Source of the DNA: Prorocentrum cordatum
Taxonomy: Eukaryota > Sar > Dinophyceae > Prorocentrales > Prorocentraceae
Assembly (NCBI GenBank): GCA_963575745.1
Contig: CAUYUJ010022554.1
Span: 45,001 to 109,000 of the forward strand
Length of the DNA: 64,000 nucleotides
Reading direction: 5' to 3'
Of the stretch, positions 50,656-59,879 are shown piece by piece. The notes beneath the pieces were generated by a model, which worked only from the letters and a program-made list of their open reading frames with translations, searched no databases and was not told the DNA's origin. The position numbers and the translations under genes are program-made. The number at the start of each line of letters is the position of its first letter. Position 1 is the first letter of the stretch.

Positions 50656-50789
50656 CGGCACTGCTCGGGAGGGCTTGTCGGAAGAGGGCCGGCCGTGGCC
50701 CGCCGTGGCAGCCGCGGGCCTCCCTGACATCCTCGCGCTGCTGAGCAAAGTCCGGCGGGAGGTTCTTGGCCATACGGCCTTGCTTGTTC

Positions 50790-50895
50790 AAAAGTGTTTT
50801 GGGATGAGAAACGGGCCCTGGGGAAGAAGGCTAGACCTCCGGGGGCCCACGTTATGGAACAATCACGACGCCGGATTTCCGACCATCCTAAGAGT
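50790..50895 (+). repeat. Rep-H end fragment
   Basis: AAACGGGCCCTGGGGAAGAA, CTAGACCTCCGGGGGCCCACG and AATCACGACGCCGGATTT resemble the 63420-63545 and 56680-56770 segments. Confidence 0.45.
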
Positions 50896-51134
50896 TCTTC
50901 GTCTGGTTCGGGCCTCCTGCAGGCTTCTCCTTGCCGAGGCTGGATCCACTGCGAGAACGTTCAACGGCTCGGAAACCTTGTGGGGGGGGGTCGTGCTAGA
51001 CCGGTTCTGAGCGGATTTGGGCCAGGCGCGAGAGCCGTTGTTACCTCAATTGGCGTTCCTCCGAACTTGGCGGCGCGCACAAAGGGGGGGTGGAGGGGAT
51101 CCGAAGAAGAGAAAGTGGCATGAACCTAAAACGT

Positions 51135-51275
51135 TTGGGAGGTCCGCGCGGATTTCGTTCATCGATGCTGGACCCCTCTGGTGACGCCTCTGGCGGCGCC
51201 CCTGGCGCGCTCCGCGCTTCAAGGAAGGGGTCCAGTGTCGATCCAAGAAGTCTGCGCGGAACTTTAACCCTCTCT
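51135..51275 (+). repeat. Rep-F copy 2
   Basis: AGGTCCGCGCGGATTTCGTT, GCGGCGCCCCTGGCGCGCTC, GGGGTCCAGTGTCGATCCAA and GTCTGCGCGGAAC. Confidence 0.65.
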
Positions 51276-51399
51276 ACCATCATGCCGATCTCTCTTCTTC
51301 CCTAGAGCACGCGGGCCACCACCGCCGCATCGCGCGCAACGATCGGCGGGCCTTCGCACTAGAAACCACCCTCTCCGAGGGGGGTAATTATCTACAACT

Positions 51400-51560
51400 G
51401 TCGCCTTGGGGAGCCACCATCCGCCAAACCACCCCAACCCAACCCGATGGCCCCAATTTGCCCTCCAGTCCCAGTTGGGGGGGCTTCGGGGAACACTGCA
51501 GCAACACGTGTGGAACCCGTACCCCCCCCCCACCCAACCCGAAATTTGGGTCTGCGGGTT
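51400..51560 (+). repeat. Rep-G copy 2
   Basis: CCATCCGCCAAACCACCCCA, ACCCGATGGCCCCAATTTGC and ACACGTGTGGAACCCGTACC, matching 17375-17560. Confidence 0.6.
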
Positions 51561-51732
51561 GGGTTGGCGCGGCTTGGTTGGTGGTCAGGGGGCGGTCATC
51601 GGGCATCTCGGCAGGTGGCAGATGTGGATATTGCGTGGGCCTCACGGCCGGTGCCTCCGACCCTGAAGGCGGGACCTCTCCGAGGACAGCCGCTGGCGAC
51701 CCAACCCAGGCGGCAGATGTGGTTGCAGTGGA

Positions 51733-51910
51733 GGCCCATGCCAAGAAACACCCTGCTTGCCTCCAGGGTGCCCTGGGTTTTTTGGGTTTCGATGGTTTTG
51801 CTATGGAAGGCGTGACGTTCCCAAGCCAAATCAATGGACGTCCTGGGTTTCCAGGGTTAGGTTTCTCGTGGAAGGTTTCTTGTGGTCGGGCCTCCACTGA
51901 ATTCTCTTGC
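51733..51910 (+). repeat. Rep-I copy 2
   Basis: CCAAGAAACACCCTGCTTGC, CCAGGGTGCCCTGGGTTTTT, GAAGGCGTGACGTTCCCAAG and AATGGACGTCCTGGG, then TTTCTTGTGGTCGGGCCTCCACTG, split in evidence as TTTCTTGTGGTCGGGCC and TCCACTG. Confidence 0.7.
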
Positions 51911-52169
51911 ACAGCTGTGTTCTAGAGCTCAGGCCTCTATGTGTTCGTTCGTCGTCGTCGTTCGTTCGTTCGTCGGTCGTCCTCCCCCCCGGCCACGGAA
52001 GGAAACTCCTGGAGGAAGGAGGCGGAAGCCTCCTGTCCCTCGCAGTTCCTTGGTGCAAGAGTCAGGGCACGCGTGCCACTTGTTTCTGGGCGCCAGGGGG
52101 GGTGCAGCCATATCCCCATCCGCCGTCTGCTGGCGTACCCGAGCCTCGATTCCCCAGGCGGCGGTGATC
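51911..52169. other. No gene; (GTTC)n patch
   Basis: A short TCGTCGTCGTTCGTTCGTTCG microsatellite at about 51946-51980 in pieces of TCG and GTTC. Otherwise unremarkable sequence. Confidence 0.4.
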
Positions 52170-52432
52170 AGGCGAAGTCAGGGCGAGGACAAAATCAGGC
52201 GAGGGTGAATCGAGCATCTCTGAGATCCCGCGGTTCTGGAAGATGCGTTCGGCGCCGCGGCCTTCTCAGAGCGTTCCAGAATGCTCTGAGAGCGGTCGAA
52301 GTCGAGAATCAATCTCTGAGATCTGTCGGTTTTGGAAGATGGATCGGGCGCCGCGGCCTTCTCAGAGCGTTCCGGACGTTCCAGAACGCCCTGCAACGGA
52401 TTTGCCCTCGTCTTAACCTCGTCTTGGGTGAT
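52170..52432 (-). repeat. Rep-A copy, reverse and doubled
   Basis: Two successive cores, each with CTCTGAGATC, TTxTGGAAGATG, GGCGCCGCGGCCTTCTCAGA and GCGTTCC, at about 52205-52300 and 52310-52395. The segment ends ACGGATTTGCCCTCGTC. Confidence 0.7.
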
Positions 52433-52692
52433 GGACGATGCATCGCCTCCTTGCCCTACCCAGGTCTTCTGATGTTCTAGCCTACTCTAGCCTTGATCAC
52501 CAGGAAAGAATTTCGAGCACCAGGAAAGTACCGAAACTTCAGGGTTTTCACGTGTCGGGCCCAGGGAGGCGATACTCGTTCGACAGTGTTTCGATACTCT
52601 TCTGGGTGCTCGAAGTTATGTCCGGGACCTGGTCCTTAAGTACGATGGGAGCAGCATAACCCGGGTCGGACAAAAGAAGAGGCGGAGTACGC

Positions 52693-52799
52693 AGAGTGCG
52701 AGGAGGAGGAGGAGGAGGAGGAGGTGGTGGAGGAGGAGGAGGATGAGGAGGAGAAGGATGAGGAGGAGAAGGATGAGGAGGAGAAGGATGAGGAGGAGA

Positions 52800-52841
<42 letters not shown>

Positions 52842-52942
52842 GTGATGATGGTGATGGTGATGGTGATGGTGATGATGGTGATGGTGATGGTGATGGTGAT
52901 GGTGATGATGAGGAGGAGGAGGAGGAGGAGGAGGAGGAGGGC
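52693..52942. repeat. (GGA)n, (GGATGAGGAGAA)n, (GAT)n and (GGTGAT)n microsatellite
   Basis: A layered purine-rich block: GGA units, four copies of a 15-bp GGATGAGGAGGAGAA unit, a GAT tract (52801-52840), a GGTGAT tract and GGA again. Confidence 0.93.
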
Positions 52943-53125
52943 TGAGAGGGGGCGGCGAAGCCTGCGCCACGCAGCTGGCCTTGGCCCCGCCGCGGGGCGC
53001 GCTGCCCTCGGCGCACGGGGCGTGCCTCCCAGCGCAGCGCCGGGAGGGGCCGTGGAAGGCCAGCCGCTCAAGCAGTGGCGAAGCGCCCCGGCTTCCCTGC
53101 AGGCCCACCAGGACAGGTTCTAGCC

Positions 53126-53271
53126 CAGGGCTGAACCTCAACGGTGTTCTTCGTGTTCGTTTTGTTCTCGTTTGCCCTCGCTTCTGTCTCGAATCCGCCT
53201 TCACCGCAGAACGAAGTCGAGACGAAGGCGGCCCACGAAATCGCCAAAAACACCGTTCAGGTCCAGCCCTG
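53126..53271 (-). mobile_element. hAT-like MITE, copy 2
   Basis: A 146-bp element starting CAGGGCTGAACCTCAACGG and ending CCGTTCAGGTCCAGCCCTG. Its terminal repeats match those of 16413-16556 in reverse orientation. The flanks TTCTAGCC (53118-53125) and TTCTAACC (53272-53279) agree at seven of eight positions, consistent with an aged 8-bp target duplication. It has no coding capacity. Confidence 0.78.
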
Positions 53272-53280
53272 TTCTAACCC

Positions 53281-53840
53281 ACGGCAACTCCATTGTTTTC
53301 GAGCCGGGAGCTTTCGCCTCTCTTCGGGCCCAGGGGGGCCTCACGGACCGATGAGGCTCCAGGAAGGGCGCAGAAAGATGGGGTCTGGTGTTCCGGGCGC
53401 GGATGTTCACGATGTTGCATTTTTTCGCTACGTCGGACCTCACGGAAGAACCTTTTGTGGTTTGCACGACATGTTTTTAGAACCTTTCTGGCTGAGACTG
53501 CCTTCTGTTAGCACACCAGGTTGATGTTCTAAGAACATTGTTTTTTCTTGGAAAAATTTTGGGTTCTAAGAGAATTTCGTGGTAGGCTTATAGGAATGCC
53601 GGGACGGTCGGTCCCTGCTCGAGCCACGTGAGCCGATTGGCTAACCCGCCCTCCTTGGGACCCGACAGCGCGAGGACGTCCCAGGCAGGATCGCGTCGTC
53701 AAGAGAGAATCGGGGCGGCACGTTTTTCCCTACTCCTTCGGCCCCTGGGGGCCCTCGCCGTGCACTGGGGCCGTCAACAAATCGGCCAGGGATGAGAAGC
53801 TGGCCCTGGGGAAAGGCTCCTAGATATGCGACGTCCTGAT
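53281..53840 (+). repeat. Rep-H copy 2, composite
   Basis: It has the same order as 43905-44480: TTTTCGAGCCGGGAGC, GGCGCAGAAAGATGGGG, GCGCGGATGTTCACGATGTT, TTCTAAGAACATTG, GCCGGGACGGTCGGTCCCTG and GGATGAGAAGCTGGCCCTGG. Confidence 0.72.
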
Positions 53841-53975
53841 TTTTTTTTTTTTTTTTGTTTTTTTTTTCAAAACGGCGTCCCCGGAAGTCCAGACCCATTC
53901 CCTGGGGCCGGTTTTTCATCTCGAGTCCTTTTCTGACGGTCCCGGGGCCCGGCGAGGGCCCCCAAAGGCCGAGCA
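53840..53975 (-). repeat. Oligo(T) tract and inverted Rep-H end
   Basis: T16-G-T9-like run at about 53840-53867. GTCCCCGGAAGTCCAGACCC, CCTGGGGCCGGTTTTTCATC and GGTCCCGGGGCCCGGCGAGG then follow. This is the reverse complement of the Rep-H end, facing 53745-53838. Confidence 0.7.
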
Positions 53976-54135
53976 TGGTGAACAATTGACCGTCCTGATT
54001 TTTGTTGCGACGACGCGATCATGTCTGGGCTCGGGGCTTCCAGGGGCGCCGCACGATACCTCTTCCAGATTCCCGGGATCTGAGAGATCCCCCATGGATC
54101 CCGATCAAATTGTGTCCCGATGTTGTTTTCGTTCC

Positions 54136-54188
54136 CAGGAGGAGGAGGCGGAGGAGGAGGAGGAGAAAGAGGAGGAGGAGGAAAGAAT
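54136..54188. repeat. (GGA)n microsatellite
   Basis: Short AGG/GGA tract. Confidence 0.85.
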
Positions 54189-54189
54189 C

Positions 54190-54587
54190 TGGACGTCGCG
54201 TGCCTGGGGCTGCAGCATCGGGGCAAGCGCGGCCGGGGCCATCGGCCTTATATCTCCCTGGTGTGCAGTCATCCAGCCGGGGATCGATCCAGGGCCCTGC
54301 AGGGCTCGTTTCGACTCCTTCGATTCGATTCGACTTCGACCTCGGATTCCGATCGGGGCTCCGATGCCTTACTGTGGAGACATATAGCCCGTCGATTTCC
54401 TCCGATTCGACTTCTCCCAGCTCGGCTGCCGATGCCTGCCGATCCGATTCCTTTCGATCGCCGATGCGGCTTCTCGATTCGATGCTGAGCTCTCCATGGG
54501 GCCCCAAGCTGGGCGAGAGCGCCCGACGTGGCAGAAGGGCAGCGCCAAGCTCTGAGGGCTTTCTCGGGCGGGATTATGCAGCGGAGA
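54190..54587. other. No gene; GATTCGATTCGA words
   Basis: CGATTCGATTCGACTTCGAC and CGATCCGATTC-type words recur (54310-54485), a loose repeat without coding motif. Confidence 0.4.
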
Positions 54588-54765
54588 CCCCTGCCAAGAG
54601 ACACCCTCCACGCCTCCAGGGTGCCCTGGGTTTCTTGGGTTTCGACGGCTTCGCAGTGGAAAGCGCGACGTTCCAGCACCAAACATCCATGGACGTCCTG
54701 GGGTCTCAGGGTTGTTGGGTTTCTCTTGTGGACGGTTTCTTGTGGACCGGCCTCCACTGTAGGAC
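54588..54765 (+). repeat. Rep-I copy 3
   Basis: CCAAGAGACACCCTCCACGC, CCAGGGTGCCCTGGGTTTCT, GAAAGCGCGACGTTCCAGCA and CATGGACGTCCTGGG. Confidence 0.7.
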
Positions 54766-54775
54766 AGGGGTGAGG

Positions 54776-54990
54776 TTGTTCCAAAGCGTCCCCCCAGAAC
54801 GCTTTCAGAGCGTTCTGGAACGCTCCGAGAAGGCCGCGGTCTCCTTTTCTTCCTCCTCGTCCAACTCCTCCTCCTCCTCCACCTCCTCCTCCTCATCCTG
54901 TCCGCTACGAACGTGGCACTGCCGGCGTGTCCGATGCACCCTTCAGAACCCGCAGATCTCGGAGATCCCCCATGTGTCGTTGCCCTTTTA
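54776..54990 (+). repeat. Rep-A copy with a CCT tract inside
   Basis: GTTGTTCCAAAGCGTCCCC, AGAACGCTTTCAGAGCGTTC, TGGAACGCTCCGAGAAGGCC, then a CCT tract (54849-54898), then GTGTCCGATGCACCCTTCAG and GATCTCGGAGATCCCCCATG. Confidence 0.6.
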
Positions 54991-55525
54991 TGTTCCTGTC
55001 CTGGCCTCGTCAAGCTGTCGTCCGGCCCGAGCACTCCCTCGGAGGCCTAGCAATATCGGAGGGGCACCTCCACCGAGGGAAGACTCTCCCGATCGCGGAG
55101 ATGGTGGTCATATCCGGGCTCCTCAGATTGAAGTGTTCGCCGAGATCTGCAGCAGATACCTGGAACCTCCGCAGATCTGCGAGCACGCTCGGCGAGCCTT
55201 CTCTTGGGAGGGCACGTCGGCTCCGTGGCCGAGCTCCGACTCGAGATGAGCAGGCCTGCAGTCCCTGCCCTGGCCTTCGGGGGAAGCGGGTCCCGAGGGG
55301 AAGGAGTCCTGGCCCTCGGGCCTCCCCTCCCAGGACGAGTGCTGCATCCCGAGGCGCGCTCCGACGCTTCCAGGGCCCATGGAGGGCCCCGAGGGCCCGG
55401 AAGCGGCGGAACACCTTCGGGTCCGCCCTCCTCGAGCACGAGCACGAAGCCATACGCCGTTCGGCGCGTGGGCAGGAACAACGAAGTGGACTCGAGAATG
55501 CAATGCTTGCGCTCGACAGGGCTAG
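54991..55525. other. No recognisable gene
   Basis: Mixed GC-rich sequence open in several frames, without motif. Confidence 0.4.
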
Positions 55526-55590
55526 AGGAGGAGGAGGAGGAGGAGGAGGAGCGAAGGAAGGAAGGAAGGAAGGAAGGAAGGAAGGAAGGG
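55526..55590. repeat. (GGA)n and (GAAG)n microsatellite
   Basis: Seven or so GGA units followed by about nine GAAG units. Confidence 0.93.
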
Positions 55591-56009
55591 AAAGCAAAGC
55601 ACCCCCGGACCAGCTTTTCCTCAGGACCACCTGTTTCCCTCCGGACCACTCTGCCCCCACGTCTCAGGAGGGGAAAAACACACACAGACACAATGAAGCG
55701 TCGGCTCCCAGGACAATAGAGGAAACTATGGGAAGCGGGGGGGAAGACGAAAACCCCGAAAATATGGAACGACATGGGAAATCCTGGGTGTTGTTCGTGT
55801 GTGTGTGTGTGTGTGCTTATTTGTGTGTCCTTGGGCCCCTCCAACGTCGAAGACCCTCGCCCGACTCGCGAGCACTCCCTGGCCCGGCCATGCCACCGCC
55901 CGCGCGCCTCTGGGCCTGGCGCGCGGGGCCTCCCGGCTCGCGCCGCCCGCGGCCCCGGGGACGACAGCAACCGAAAAGCGCGCGAGGGCCGCGCTCTCGG
56001 GGGGCTCCA

Positions 56010-56155
56010 CGACAGGGGGGGAAAGGGAAAGGGGGGGATAGGGAAAGGGGGCGGTTAGGGAAAGGGGGGGATAGGGAAAGGGGGGGATAGGGAAAGGGGG
56101 GGGATAGGGAAAGGGGGGGCTCAACGACAGGGGGGGAAAGGGAAAGGGGGGGTTA
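56010..56155. repeat. G-rich ~19-bp minisatellite (GGGGGGGATAGGGAAA)
   Basis: About seven units of G6-9 followed by ATAGGGAAAG or AAAGGGAAAG. Each unit contributes several G runs of three or more, so the + strand has repeated G-quadruplex potential. The unit CCACGACAGG/CAACGACAGG occurs on both sides. Confidence 0.88.
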
Positions 56156-56159
56156 CGAA

Positions 56160-56429
56160 ATCTGCTGCATGCAGCTGGTTTCGGCCCGCCGCCGGGCCCA
56201 TTCCTCGATGCACGGGCGCCTCCGGCGCCGGGAGGCGCCGGGAGAATCAGCTAACTACGTGAGCTGATTCTCAGCCCCCCCTTCGCTATCCCCCCCTTTC
56301 GCCCGGCCGGAAAGAGGGGGGTGATGACCGGGGTTAAGTCGGGCGTGTCCCTCTGCGGGAGGAGTACTCAAAAATAGTCCACATAGTCCGGGGGACGATT
56401 TTTGGTGTATTTTTGTTTTGACTTTTTCA
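56160..56429. other. No gene; short repeats
   Basis: GCTGATTCTC and CAGCTAACTACGTGAGCTG form a small inverted repeat (56246-56275). 56340-56425 matches the ACTCAAAAATA repeat at 25250-25345. Confidence 0.45.
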
Positions 56430-56790
56430 GGGCCCCGGGACCCTCACAGATCGATGCGGCTCGAAGCATGGCGCAGAAAGACGGGGTCCGGGGCTCTGGA
56501 CGCGGATATTCACGATGTCGCAATTTCTTCGCTACGTCGGATCTCAGGGAAGAGGGCGGTGATGACTAGGGGGGGTGGATATCATGGCGGGGGCCATCCT
56601 CAGACATGATCGCGGCGTTAGAAAAAGAAGGGCCGCACATGTTTGGCTATTTTTGGTCCCTGGGGGTCCTCGCCGGGCCCTGGGACCGTCAAAAAACGAC
56701 TCGGGACGAAAAACCGGCCCCGGGGAAAGGGTGGACTTCCAGGGACGCCTCATTGAAAAAATCAGGACGTCGCATGCCTTGGAATAGTGT
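56430..56790 (+). repeat. Rep-H copy 3
   Basis: CAGATCGATGCGGCTCGAAG, GGCGCAGAAAGACGGGG and GCGGATATTCACGATGTCGC, then GGGACCGTCAAAAAACGACT, CGAAAAACCGGCCCCGGGG and CAGGACGTCGCATGCC. The TTCTAAGAAC and GGTCGGTCCCTG parts of copies 1 and 2 are missing. Confidence 0.65.
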
Positions 56791-56792
56791 AG

Positions 56793-57235
56793 GAAGGGGG
56801 GATATCATGGCGGGGGCCATGATCTTTCCCCAGATTTCATGGCGCCTCTTCTTACTTCATTACTTTCCCTGGTCCCCCCCCTGGGCCACGCACGTGCCGC
56901 CGGCCATGATTTGCCCCCCCCCCCCCCCCCTCTCTTGGACGCCTCCCCTTCTTGGCCGCCCCCCGCCCGAACTTTTTGGGGGCCTCCTGGGAGGCCCTCG
57001 TTGCCACCGCTGGTCGGGGGCGGCCAAGAGGGGGGTGATGACTAGTGGGGGAAGCTATCATGGCGGGGGCCATGATCTCCCCAGAGTTCACGGCGCCTCT
57101 TCTTGTTTCACTGCGTTCCTTGGCCCCCCCTGGTCCGCGCACGTGCCTCGGGCCCTGATCTACGCGAACCTCCCTCTTGGACGCCCCCCTTTTCCTGGAC
57201 GCCCCCGACGCCGCTGGGTGCGCCTCGAGATGCTG
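56793..57235 (+). repeat. Direct duplication of an ATCATGGCGGGGGCCATGAT segment
   Basis: Two units (56795-57015 and 57035-57235) both read ATCATGGCGGGGGCCATGAT, GGCGCCTCTTCTT, TTCCxTGGxCCCCCC and CACGTGCC, and end near TCTTGGACGCC. A third partial copy lies at 56560-56600. The starting word is itself palindromic. Confidence 0.75.
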
Positions 57236-57363
57236 GCCGGGACGCGCCCTGTCTGGGAGAGGTCCCGGGGAGCGGCGGCAGGGGATCGGGCGGGGCGCTT
57301 CCCCGCGCTGCCTGCCGTGCCCGAGGGGGGCCCCTGGGGGCCCTCCCTCCTCCCTCCTCCTCC

Positions 57364-57434
57364 ACCCCCCCTCCTCCTCCTCCTCCTCCTCCTCCTCCTC
57401 CTCCTCCTCCTCCTCCTCCTCCTCCTCCTCCTCG
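57364..57434. repeat. (CCT)n microsatellite
   Basis: Near-pure CCT tract. Confidence 0.93.
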
Positions 57435-57704
57435 GGTCGCCTACGGCCCCGGGGGGAACCGTGCAGGGGACCCCCCGCGCTGCGCGCGCCTCTCCCCGAA
57501 GAGAACAAGTGCCAGAGGAGCGGAGCAGGAGTGCATGAGGATTTGGAGATACCTCCACCCTTCGCGCCCGCTTTCCCGGTTATTTTGGGGTCCTCCTGGG
57601 AGGCCCTCGTCGCCACCGCTGGATTCGCCTCGAGATGCTGGTCAGAGCGCACCTCTGAAGAGGTCCAGGGAGTAGTGGTATCGGCACAATCGTGTGCCCC
57701 CAAT

Positions 57705-57895
57705 AATGATACGTTCCAAGATCTCCAATGTCTCCAGGATTTCCAGGGCGCCCTGACGCTCCACACAGGCTGCAGAGAAACGAGGGTCAGTATATAGGTT
57801 ACACACAGGCTGCAGAAACGAGGGCCGCTAGATGCGCTGGAAGTCCTGGCACGCATCCTGAGCTAATCCTCCCATGGCATCGGCCTCCTGCTAAG
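57705..57895 (+). repeat. Rep-J copy 1
   Basis: AATGATACGTTCCAAGATCT, TTTCCAGGGCGCCCTG, two CACACAGGCTGCAGAxACGAGGGx units, and GGAAGTCCTGGCACGCATCC. It matches 59035-59175. Confidence 0.6.
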
Positions 57896-57914
57896 AACGG
57901 CACAAACATACATG

Positions 57915-58205
57915 TTCGGAGCTCCGCGCGGATTTCTTTGGATCCGCACGGGACCACCCCAGCGGCGCCGCACCGCGCCGCACCGCGCGCCGGGGAGGGT
58001 TGTCTCCGCAGATCCAAGAAATGCGCGCAGACCGTCGACAGCCTATGCTCATGCAGCTTTTTCTCGTATCTTCGGTCGGGGGGGGATCGGATCCCTCAGG
58101 ACTCGGCTCGTGGGGGTCAAGCCGAACAAAAGTCCAGGAACGATGGTCCAGCGCAGATCCAAGAAGTCCGCGGAGACCGTCGACAGTTTCTGTTCATGCA
58201 GTTTT
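57915..58205 (+). repeat. Rep-F copies 3 and 4, tandem
   Basis: GAGCTCCGCGCGGATTTCTT, CGGCGCCGCACCGCGCCGCA and GATCCAAGAAATGCGCGCAG, then CAGATCCAAGAAGTCCGCGG about 120 bp later. ACCGTCGACAG occurs in both. Confidence 0.65.
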
Positions 58206-58245
58206 CTCTTCTATCGGCTGCGAGCGAGGGTGGGAAGTGATAAGG

Positions 58246-58390
58246 TGAATGCCTTCTCAGAAGGCGGCGGGACTTCTCAGAAGCCCTCGCGCCTTCTAAG
58301 AAGTTGTTTGTGAATTCGGAGGAAGCTTCGAACATTTCTCACAAGGCCGAGGGACCTGCGAGCCTTCTCAGAAGGCCCGCCCTCTCACTT
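58246..58390. repeat. CTTCTCAGAAG near-palindrome cluster
   Basis: GCCTTCTCAGAAGGC-type words occur at 58249, 58270, 58288 (CTTCTAAGAAG) and 58362. They are spaced about 20 bp apart, then a gap. Confidence 0.75.
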
Positions 58391-58895
58391 CTCCCCCGGG
58401 TCGCCGCCAATTCTATCGTCGGTCGGGGGGTGTTCAGATCCCTCAGGGCTGGACGATGTCTCGCCGATCGACTCGTGGGGGTTACGCCGAACAAATCTGG
58501 GCAGATCCAGGCACGTCCAGGCTGGAGACATCCGGTGAAATCTGGGGCAAATTGTGGCCGCTCCGGCGCGAGTCGAGGGATCAGCAGAGGCTGCTAACCC
58601 CTCAACGATCGGATGTTCTCGTTGGTTCTTCGGGGGTGTGGACGGTTCGTCGGCTCCCGGGGGGGTTAGGGGGAGGCCAAGCGTGCCCCGGAGCATACGA
58701 GCTCGCAGTTGCATCAGGCGATTCGGAAGCTTCGAAGGCATCAGTCTACAGCCTTGAGAGATCTGATATCTGTGTACTACTCGAGTGATCTCCCAACAAT
58801 CAATCTGCAGTTAAATTGGTTCTGTTCAGTGGTCTGTTCAACAGTATTGCTCTCTTTCTCTCTATGAATTTTCTGGCGGCAGCCAGAAGCGAAGG
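58391..58895. other. No recognisable gene
   Basis: Mixed sequence with short frames only. Confidence 0.4.
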
Positions 58896-58896
58896 C

Positions 58897-58985
58897 GAAT
58901 TAGGAGGAGGAGGAAAGGAGGCGGAGGAGGAGGAGCTCGAGGAGGAGAAAAAAGGAGGCGGAGGAGGAGGAGCGAGGAGAACGAA
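58897..58985. repeat. (GGA)n microsatellite with a duplicated block
   Basis: AAAGGAGGCGGAGGAGGAGGAGC occurs twice (58914 and 58949, here described as AAAGGAGGCGG then GGA units). Confidence 0.85.
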
Positions 58986-59029
58986 CCGCCTCTGAGCCTC
59001 CCCCCCGGGTCGTTGCCCCTGGCCCCCAC

Positions 59030-59180
59030 CGATCTCATGATAACGACACGTTCCAGAAGTCCCAAGGTTTCCCGGGGCTCCCCACACCTCCTGCTGTTCT
59101 GCACCGGCTGCGCCGCCAGGCGCCCTGGGAGTCCTGGAACGCACCCTGAGCCAATCTGATCATGGAATCATTTTCGGCCT
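59030..59180 (+). repeat. Rep-J copy 2
   Basis: ATAACGACACGTTCCAGAAG, GCGCCCTGGGAGTCCTGG, AACGCACCCTGAGCCAATCT and CATGGAATC. Confidence 0.6.
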
Positions 59181-59329
59181 AAATCTAGGGTTTCGGTGTG
59201 CAAGCTCCTGGACCTCACGCGTGCTTGGGTGAGCTGCATTGCCGTTGCGGGACTAGACCCACAAAGTCGCCGTGAATCCAAGCCTCCCAGATGCGAAGAA
59301 GAAAGCAGGGCATATGGACATAAACTGTC

Positions 59330-59475
59330 GGGGCTCCTCGGTGATTTTTTGGATGGGCTCTGGACCCCCTGGAAGCGCCTCCAGGGCCGCCCCATGCGCG
59401 CCCCGCGCGCTCAGGAGGGAGGCTCAGCGCCGATCCAAGAAATCCGCGCGGACCTCCCAACGTGTGTGTTGATGC
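59330..59475 (+). repeat. Rep-F copy 5
   Basis: GGACCCCCTGGAAGCGCCTC, CAGGGCCGCCCCATGCGCGC and GATCCAAGAAATCCGCGCGG. Confidence 0.6.
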
Positions 59476-59510
59476 CATGCTTTTGTTCCTCTGCAAGTGG
59501 CGTCGAAGTA

Positions 59511-59639
59511 GATAGGGTCGGAGGATCGCTCCGCATCGCCGATTCATCGACGATGCGGCTCCTTGTGGAGCCCGAATTTCTCCATGTGCTGATGCATCGC
59601 CGACGCATTGGCGATGCGGTGCGATCCTCTGACCCTATC
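59511..59639. mobile_element. 129-bp inverted-repeat element (GATAGGGTC termini)
   Basis: Arms of about 39 bp with roughly five mismatches. The left arm begins GATAGGGTCGGAGGATCGC and the right arm, read on the - strand, begins GATAGGGTCAGAGGATCGC. The centre is short. No clear target duplication is seen, so MITE status is tentative. Confidence 0.55.
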
Positions 59640-59725
59640 GGCTCGGACCCCATTCAGGAGGCCTCTAACCAAAGCCTGGGGGGGTCGTTCTTCGGGTGCC
59701 TCGGCAGACTTTGTATATGGATGTC

Positions 59726-59805
59726 TTCAATCGCTTCGCTGCGCCGGCCCATATTGCATCGCTGTTGCTCTGTTGGCGAGCGAGAAGGAGGTGGAGGAGG
59801 ACCAG
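59726..59805 (+). repeat. Rep-C 5' fragment
   Basis: CAATCGCTTCGCTGCGCC, GGCCCATATTGCATCGCTG and TTGGCGAGCGAGAAGGAGG match the beginning of Rep-C copy 1 (11870-11960), then the copy stops. Confidence 0.65.
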
Positions 59806-59879
59806 TGCAAACCCACGACCCATCAACGATGTTGCAGTAAACCCTCCCTCCAAGTTCCCTCTTTCCAGGTCCCTACAAC

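Noticed and set aside
55799-55825. (TG)n run as a possible regulatory element
   Set aside because: Short and without context.
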